A stretch of 64,000 nucleotides of DNA, taken from positions 1 to 64,000 of the forward strand of contig NZ_LGDY01000096.1 of NCBI RefSeq assembly GCF_001279525.1, given 5' to 3'. The position numbers and the translations under genes are program-made. Below the pieces are notes generated by a model, which did not search any database, was not told the DNA's origin, and saw only the letters and a program-made list of their open reading frames with translations. Positions 58,664-64,000 of this stretch are shown here, piece by piece. Each line of letters opens with the position of its first letter. Position 1 is the stretch's first letter. Origin of the DNA: Nocardia sp. NRRL S-836. Its GTDB lineage: Bacteria; Actinomycetota; Actinomycetes; Mycobacteriales; Pseudonocardiaceae.

Positions 58664-59974
58664 TCAGGCGGTCGAGCCGACTCCCTTGATCCGGCCGTCG
58701 CGGAACGCGTCCACGAACAGCCGGTGGTCCTCGCGGGTCTGCTGGGCGTAGTCGAGGGCGAACGACACGATCGACTCGGTGAACTCGGCCTCACGGGATC
58801 CGATGACCGCGGCGATGGCCTCCTCGCACTGGAAGGCGACGAGGGTCTGCTCGGAGTCCTCGTCGGCGACGCAGTGCATCTTGGCGGTGGCGCGGCCGAG
58901 GTAGTCGAGGACGGGGAGCATGTCGGCGGGCTCGGTGAGGTCGGACCAGTCGAGGTCGGCCTCGTAAGGCGAGAGTTCGGAGACGACGTAGCCGACGCCG
59001 TCGATCTGGGTGTGGCCGAGCCACGGGTCGGCGTGGGCCTGCAGTGCGCGCTGGGAGACGGCGGTGCGGTGGCCGTGGTCGGTGAAGTACTCGCGGATGC
59101 GTTCGTCGGGGACGATGCGGCTCGGGGCGGCGATGTTGGCCTGCTTCATCGAGAGCACGACGTCGTTCTCCAGCGCCTGGGTGCGGCCCTCGACGAGGAT
59201 GTTGTAGGCGTGCAGGCCGGCCGAGCCGATGCCGAAGCCGCTGCGGCCGACGACGTCCTTCACGGTGTAGGTGCGGCTGCTGGCGCGTTTGCCCTGCGGG
59301 ATGGTGTCCAGGTAGGCCGTGTAGGCCTGTTCGACGGCGGCGCGGACCTCGGGCGTCAGCTCGTGGGTGCCCTCCCGGTCGCGGCGGAACGTGCGTTCGT
59401 AGTCGCGGATCGTGGTCTTCTCGCGCAGCAGGTCGATGCGGGTGGCGAGGCGGGCGCGTTGCAGGACGCGGTGCAGGGCGCCCTCGGTCGTGTCGAGGCC
59501 GAGGCTGAACAGCTCGTCGCCAGGCTTCTCGGCGAACGTGCGGACCTGGGCGACGTAGGCGGCCACGTAGGTGCCGATCAGGTCGGTGATCACGCTGTCG
59601 GGCAGTGCCTTGCGCCAGCCGAGCAGGGCCATGCTGGCGGCGAAGCGGCGCAGGTCCCAGGTGAACGAGCCGAGGTAGGCCTCGTCGAAGTCGTTCACGT
59701 CGAACACGAGCGTGCCCTCGGAGTCCATGTAGGTGCCGAAGTTCTGGGCGTGCAGGTCGCCCTGGATCCAGATCCGGCCGGTGCGCTCGTCGGCCCATTC
59801 GTCCGGAAGTTCCGCCATGTCCGCGTAGAACAGGCAGGCGCTGCCCCGGTAGAACGCGAACGGCTCCGCGGCCATCTTCCGGAACTTGTGCCGGAACGCG
59901 GCCGGGTCCGCGGTCATCAGGTCGGTGAACGCCTCTTCGAGCACGCTCACAATGCGGTCGCCACGATCGGTCAC
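58664..59974 (-). CDS. DUF2252 protein
   Basis: A 436-residue cytoplasmic protein starting with GTG (VTDRGDRIVSVLEE), with a GAGGGG site eight bases upstream. DUF2252 motifs: PFAFYRGSA, WIQGDLHAQNFGTY and FDVNDFDEAYLGSF, a kinase-like (aminoglycoside-phosphotransferase-like) fold in which the GDLHxxNF and DFDE residues would hold ATP/Mg2+. Function unknown. The long upstream in-frame extension has no support and is antisense to other genes. Confidence 0.9.
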   Translation of the reverse strand: MTDRGDRIVSVLEEAFTDLMTADPAAFRHKFRKMAAEPFAFYRGSACLFYADMAELPDEWADERTGRIWIQGDLHAQNFGTYMDSEGTLVFDVNDFDEAYLGSFTWDLRRFAASMALLGWRKALPDSVITDLIGTYVAAYVAQVRTFAEKPGDELFSLGLDTTEGALHRVLQRARLATRIDLLREKTTIRDYERTFRRDREGTHELTPEVRAAVEQAYTAYLDTIPQGKRASSRTYTVKDVVGRSGFGIGSAGLHAYNILVEGRTQALENDVVLSMKQANIAAPSRIVPDERIREYFTDHGHRTAVSQRALQAHADPWLGHTQIDGVGYVVSELSPYEADLDWSDLTEPADMLPVLDYLGRATAKMHCVADEDSEQTLVAFQCEEAIAAVIGSREAEFTESIVSFALDYAQQTREDHRLFVDAFRDGRIKGVGSTA

Positions 59975-60249
59975 GGCGGCACCCCTCTCTCCTGATGACA
60001 AGGACGCAAAGCCCACCACGCCGGTGCCGTTCCCGCCCGGTGCTGGTGCAAATTTCGTCGGCCGTTCGGCTCGCGTTGACCCGGGCCGGGACGAATCGGG
60101 CAGGAATCGAGAAGCCACGGCCGTGCGGCGGCCCCTAGCGTCGCGGGCATGTGCTTCATGTTCGGCGCCAGCAGGGAACAGGTGCGGCACGCGCTCGGCC
60201 TCGCGGACGAGGCCGAGCGGGACGAACCGGACGAAGAGAACTCTCCGGT

Positions 60250-62307
60250 CTACGCCTTGCACTCCAGCAACGTCTGCGCGGAGCTGCCGCCGTAGAGCGA
60301 CGGGTCCACTGTGGAGCAGTGCTGCCCGATCCACTCCTGGCGGCCGTTGTCGGTGCCGCCGCGTCCGCCCATGCCACCGGCGTTGCCCAGGACGAACTTC
60401 AGCCTGCCCTCGCTCACCCACGCCTGGAGCTGGTCGACCGACGGCGCGTTGTCCGAGCCGGAGAACCCGCCCATGCCGATCACCACCTCGTCGGAGCCCA
60501 TGATGAACGGCGCCGCCGCCTGCGCCGCCCCCGCGACGGCGAGGGTGATCTCGGCGCCACCGCTGTGCTCCTTGGCGTAGTCGAGGATCTTGCGCTGCTC
60601 GTCGGACAGTTCCGCACGCCCGCCACCAAACCCGGGACCGACCAGCTGCGGACCGCGGTTGCCGCGCCCGTTCGGCGCCTGCCGCGTTCCGCCCGGCGGC
60701 TGCACGCCGTTCGGCGGCACCTGCCCACCAGGCACTTGCCCACCCGGCAGCTGCCCGCCCGGCACCTGCCCGTACCGGAAGAGTTGGCCCACACCGCCCT
60801 GGCTCGGCCCCGCGGCGGGCATCACCCCGTTGCCGCTCGCCGTCGCGGCCGTCGCCGTCGACCACACGGCCGGCACCAGCAGCACCGCCACCACCGCGGC
60901 GACCAGCCCGGTCCGGCGCAGCCCCGCCAGCAGCACCACGACCGCCACCACCGCGACCCCGGCCACCGCCCACCGCGTCCACCCGAACCACGACGTGTCC
61001 CGCGAGACCACCACGAACGCCCACGCCGCGGTGATCGCGACCGCGACCGGCAGCAGGAACCGCACGAAGCTCCTGGCCCGCCAGAACATCACCAGCCCGG
61101 CGGCACCGATCGCGGCGACGGCCGGTGCGAGCATCGTCGTGTAGTACGGGTGGAAGATGCCCTGCGCGAAGCTGAACACCGCCATCGTCACCAGCAGCCA
61201 GCTGCCCCACATGAACCAGCCCGCGCGTTCGGCCGCGTCGCCGGGAACCTTGCCACGCCAGCGCAACACGCCACCGGCAGCGACCACGAGCAGCACCAGC
61301 AGGCACAACGGCAGCAGCCACGAGATCTGCCCGCCGACCGCGCTCGCGAACATCCGGGTGATCCCGGCCTGGCCACCGAACATCGCGCCGCCGCCGGGAG
61401 CACCGACGACCTCCACGCCCGGTGGCGGCTGGCCGATCATCCGCTCGCCGCCACCGCGGTTGCCGTCACCGCCGAACACCCGGCCGAGACCGTTGTAGCC
61501 GATGATCAGGTCCCACGCGCCGCCGTCGGCCGACCCGCCGATGTACGGCTTGGAGCCCGGCCACCACGCGTGCAGCGCCACCCACCAGAACGACGACGCG
61601 ACCAGCACCGCACCGGCGCCCAGCAGGTCGAGGAGCCGCCTCTTGAGCGGCGCGTTCGTCGCCACCAGATAGGCCAGCGCGAACCCCGGCACCACGATCC
61701 ACGCCTGCAGCATCTTCGTCAGGAAGCCGCAGCCGATGAAGAAAGCGCACCACAGCAACCACTTCGTGCGCACCCGGCTCTCCGGGGCCCGCACCGACCG
61801 CGTGAACGCGTAGGCGGCGGCGACCAGCGTCAGCACCAGCAGCGTGTCCGGGTTGTTGTCCCGGTTGATCGCCACGGTGATCGGCGTCAGGGCGAGGATC
61901 AACGCCGCGAGCAGCGCCACCTTCTCGTCGGCCCACAGCCGGACCGCGCGGTGCAGCAGGAACACCGCCGCGACGCCCTCGGCGACCTGCGGCAGCAGCA
62001 CCGCCCAGCCGTGGAACCCGAACAGCCACACCGCGACCGCCTGCGGCCACAACGCCATCGGCGGCTTGTCGACGGTCACCACGCCGGCCGGGTCGAACGA
62101 GCCGAACAGGAAGTGGGTGAACGACGTCGACATCGACTTCGCGGCGGCCGCGTAGTAGGCGTTGCCCACCTGGCCCGCCCCGATCTGCCACACGTACAGC
62201 GCACCGGCGGCCGCGCAGATCGCCGCGAGCGCCCAGGCCGGCCAGCGCGCCGGCCGGGTTTCCGCTGGCGTGGCAACAGGTGCGGCCACCTCGGCAGTGG
62301 CGGTCAT
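60250..62307 (-). CDS. GT39/ArnT-like polyprenyl-sugar glycosyltransferase
   Basis: A 685-residue membrane protein with about twelve membrane segments in residues 1-500, an early acidic-loop motif region DKPPMALWPQ and an extracytoplasmic domain at the C-terminus (about 570-685). Between them is a Gly/Pro/Gln repeat linker (PGGQLPGGQVPGGQVP, about 510-560). It belongs to the mannosyltransferase/ArnT class that takes sugars from polyprenyl phosphate and adds them to surface targets. It follows the GT2-GtrA gene with an ATGA overlap and an AAAGGA site; that gene would supply the polyprenyl-phosphate sugar. The last bases overlap antisense a dubious 48-codon frame. Confidence 0.87.
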   Translation of the reverse strand: MTATAEVAAPVATPAETRPARWPAWALAAICAAAGALYVWQIGAGQVGNAYYAAAAKSMSTSFTHFLFGSFDPAGVVTVDKPPMALWPQAVAVWLFGFHGWAVLLPQVAEGVAAVFLLHRAVRLWADEKVALLAALILALTPITVAINRDNNPDTLLVLTLVAAAYAFTRSVRAPESRVRTKWLLWCAFFIGCGFLTKMLQAWIVVPGFALAYLVATNAPLKRRLLDLLGAGAVLVASSFWWVALHAWWPGSKPYIGGSADGGAWDLIIGYNGLGRVFGGDGNRGGGERMIGQPPPGVEVVGAPGGGAMFGGQAGITRMFASAVGGQISWLLPLCLLVLLVVAAGGVLRWRGKVPGDAAERAGWFMWGSWLLVTMAVFSFAQGIFHPYYTTMLAPAVAAIGAAGLVMFWRARSFVRFLLPVAVAITAAWAFVVVSRDTSWFGWTRWAVAGVAVVAVVVLLAGLRRTGLVAAVVAVLLVPAVWSTATAATASGNGVMPAAGPSQGGVGQLFRYGQVPGGQLPGGQVPGGQVPPNGVQPPGGTRQAPNGRGNRGPQLVGPGFGGGRAELSDEQRKILDYAKEHSGGAEITLAVAGAAQAAAPFIMGSDEVVIGMGGFSGSDNAPSVDQLQAWVSEGRLKFVLGNAGGMGGRGGTDNGRQEWIGQHCSTVDPSLYGGSSAQTLLECKA

Positions 62308-63548
62308 GCTGAGTCCTTTCGGTCGTCCCTGCGGAACACCCAGCTCCGCAACAGGAAGAAACGTCCCGCCGTGCCCACGGCCGACGAGCCGAGCAGCACC
62401 GCCAGCTCCAGCAGGCGCGGCGGATCGGGGGTGGCCGCGTGCAGCACGAGCAGCGCGGCCGAGGTGAACGCGTAGTAGAGGCCGAACACCACGAGACCCT
62501 GCAGGTGCGTCCTGCCGCGGGCGGTGTTGCGGGCCGTGAAGGTGAAGCGCCGGTTGGCCTCCGTGTTGACCAGGGTGGTGATCACGAGTGCGAGCAGGTT
62601 CGCCGTCAGCACCGGCCACCACGTGCGGAAGACGCCGTACAGGGCCAGGTTCGCGAGCGTGGAGACCACGCCGATCACCGCGAACGACAGCACCTGCCAC
62701 GACAGCCCGCCTTCGCTGCGGCTGAGCACGGCGTCGGGGTGGATCGCCCGCGGCGCGGGCCGTTGCGGCAGACCGGGTACGCGGGCGGTGCCGTTCGCCT
62801 TGGCCTTCGCCACCCTGACCAGCCCCTTCACGTCGTCCAGCGCGGTGGCCAGCACGTCGACCCGGCTGTCCACGTCCTCGACCCAGTCCACCGGCACCTC
62901 GTGCACGCGCAGACCGTTGTGCTCGGCCAGGAGCAGCAGCTCCGTGTCGAAGAACCACGCGTCGTCGCCCGCCCGTTCGAGCAGCGGGCGGACCACCTCC
63001 AGCCGCGCCGCCTTGAAGCCGCACTGCGCGTCGCTGAACCGCGCGCCGTGCGTGAGCCGGATCAGCGCGTTGTAGCCGCGTGACACCAGTTCGCGCCGCG
63101 GTCCGCGCACGGTCCGCGCGCCCGGTGCGTGCCGGGAGCCGATCGCGAGGTCGGAGTGGCCGTTGACCAGCGGCGCGACCAGCGGCAGGAGCCCGTCCAG
63201 GCCGGTGGACAGGTCGACGTCCATGTACACGACCACGGCGGCCTCGCTGGCGCCCCACGCCTCCTTCAGCGCGAGCCCGCGGCCCTTGCGGTCGAGGTGG
63301 TGCACGCGCACCCGGTCGTACCGCCCGGCCAGGTCGTGCGCGGTGGCCAGGGTCGCGTCGGTGCTCGCGTTGTCGACGACCACGATCGACCAGTCGAACG
63401 GGAACTGCTCGCGCAGGAACCCGTGCAGCACCTCGACGCACCCCGGCAGCGCGCGTTCCTCGTTGAAGACGGGGATCATGATGTCCACGGCCGTCGTGGT
63501 CCTGTCGTCACGGCGCCGCACCGCGGCTGGCGCCCCGCTGACCGCCAT
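62304..63548 (-). CDS. GT2 glycosyltransferase fused to a GtrA-like membrane domain
   Basis: A 414-residue fusion. Residues 30-255 are a DPM1-like GT2 domain (IMIPVFNEERALPG, the DxD in YMDVDLSTGL, and SDAQCGFKAAR), which makes polyprenyl-phosphate sugar from a nucleotide sugar. Residues 290-405 are a four-helix GtrA domain (LSFAVIGVVSTLANLALYG), which moves such lipids across the membrane. The start MAVSGAPAAVRR follows GGAGA. It is translationally coupled to the GT39-like gene and forms one lipid-linked sugar pathway with it. Confidence 0.92.
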   Translation of the reverse strand: MAVSGAPAAVRRRDDRTTTAVDIMIPVFNEERALPGCVEVLHGFLREQFPFDWSIVVVDNASTDATLATAHDLAGRYDRVRVHHLDRKGRGLALKEAWGASEAAVVVYMDVDLSTGLDGLLPLVAPLVNGHSDLAIGSRHAPGARTVRGPRRELVSRGYNALIRLTHGARFSDAQCGFKAARLEVVRPLLERAGDDAWFFDTELLLLAEHNGLRVHEVPVDWVEDVDSRVDVLATALDDVKGLVRVAKAKANGTARVPGLPQRPAPRAIHPDAVLSRSEGGLSWQVLSFAVIGVVSTLANLALYGVFRTWWPVLTANLLALVITTLVNTEANRRFTFTARNTARGRTHLQGLVVFGLYYAFTSAALLVLHAATPDPPRLLELAVLLGSSAVGTAGRFFLLRSWVFRRDDRKDSA

Positions 63549-63643
63549 CTGCTCTCCGTTCCACTGTGGACACACCGGTTCGTTCCGAGTCCCAGGTTCG
63601 CGGCGCGGTCGTGAGAACGTCCTTGGCTTCTGCTGAGAGATTC

Positions 63644-63676
63644 GTGAGAGCCCGCGTGCTCACACAGCGGGCTCAC
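63644..63676. promoter_or_regulatory. Inverted repeat between the GT operon and the response regulator
   Basis: GTGAGAGCCCGC (63644-63655) and GCGGGCTCAC (63667-63676) form an inverted repeat with one bulged base. Further GTGAGA and CTCACA half-sites lie at 63609-63680. The spacing suits a response-regulator or MprA-like operator in the 153-base divergent promoter. Confidence 0.5.
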
Positions 63677-63701
63677 AGACTCCGGCCTTACCGTCGCTGC
63701 C

Positions 63702-64000
63702 ATGCGACTGCTGGTGGTGGACGACGACCCGGACGTGCGGGACAGCCTGCGGCGCAGCCTGGAGTTCGAGGGCTACGAGGTCACCACAGCCGCGGACGGT
63801 GCGGAGGCGTTGGGCCGGCTCACCGGCGTCGACCTCGCGATCCTCGACCTGATGATGCCGAACGTCGACGGCTCGGAGGCCTGCCGCAGGTTGCGCGCGG
63901 CCGGAGAGCGCTTGCCGGTGCTCATGCTGACCGCGCGGGACGCGTTGGGCGACCGGGTGACCGGCCTGGACGCCGGTGCCGACGACTACCTCGTCAAACC
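63702..64000 (+). CDS. OmpR-family response regulator (3' end cut off by the window)
   Basis: The first 99 codons of a receiver domain: [16 protein letters not shown] (acidic pocket DDD), the phosphorylation aspartate in [12 protein letters not shown], the switch threonine in MLTARDA and the lysine in DDYLVK. The order and spacing are those of the OmpR class (MprA-like), which would continue with a winged helix outside the window. It diverges from the glycosyltransferase operon; a sensor kinase gene probably follows. Confidence 0.93.
   Translation, partial: MRLLVVDDDPDVRDSLRRSLEFEGYEVTTAADGAEALGRLTGVDLAILDLMMPNVDGSEACRRLRAAGERLPVLMLTARDALGDRVTGLDAGADDYLVK

Noticed and set aside
60149..60295. 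48-codon plus-strand frame MCFMFGASREQ overlapping the end of the GT39-like gene
   Set aside because: Weak ribosome site, antisense overlap of 46 bases with a real gene and no similarity seen; kept out of the feature list.

Overview
The window is high-GC actinobacterial chromosome, probably from the Pseudonocardiales (Lentzea/Saccharothrix/Amycolatopsis type). The evidence is the GC-rich third codon positions, a rho with a long charged N-terminal insert, EspG/WXG-like genes, XRE-DUF5753 regulators, and a gene order that matches the mycobacterial block argS-lysA-hom-thrC-thrB-rho-rpmE-prfA-prmC-sua5-rfe-atpI-atpB-E-F-H-A-G-D. That backbone runs on the minus strand from about 33.6 kb down to 1.0 kb.

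Layout. 0-0.7 kb: 5' part of an ABC exporter gene. 1.0-8.2 kb: F1Fo ATP synthase operon, ending at atpD with a hairpin terminator; no atpC (epsilon) follows it. 8.2-10.1 kb: a WecA/Rfe-type transferase and Sua5. 10.4-19.3 kb: an insertion into the conserved block, in two modules. The first is a plus-strand operon of type VII-like secretion substrates with an EspG-type chaperone, a YbaB-like protein, an EspC-like protein and a DUF3558 lipoprotein, but no secretion machinery. The second is a TIR-domain gene diverging from a membrane protein/small protein pair that shares a repeat-like sequence motif across the gene junction. 19.3-33.6 kb: prmC, lpd, a BAAT-type thioesterase, prfA, rpmE, rho, thrB, thrC, hom, lysA and argS, several joined by 4-base start/stop overlaps. 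33.7-43.2 kb: DUF3105 and DUF305 membrane proteins, a large acyl-CoA dehydrogenase, a secreted GH92 alpha-mannosidase with accessory domains, and a cation diffusion facilitator.

43.3-53.24 kb: an integrated element of about 9.85 kb in the 3' end of a tRNA-Arg(CCG) gene, flanked by a 15-bp direct repeat (24 bp with two mismatches). It carries a frameshifted large serine recombinase, a broken DUF5593-like gene, a sigma-region-4-like HTH protein with a small membrane protein, a DEDDh exonuclease, a membrane pentapeptide-repeat protein and an XRE-DUF5753 regulator. An IS256-family element with 28-bp inverted repeats but no target duplication lies next to the right attachment repeat. The element is visibly richer in A+T than its surroundings in places and looks degenerate.

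53.4-64 kb: accessory chromosome, holding a two-repeat alpha/beta-barrel-like protein, a SWIM zinc-finger protein, an amidohydrolase, a probable small secreted protein with a non-ATG start, another XRE-DUF5753 regulator, a DUF2252 protein, a two-gene glycosyltransferase operon (GT2-GtrA fusion then GT39/ArnT-like), and, divergent from it, the start of an OmpR-type response regulator behind an inverted-repeat-rich promoter.
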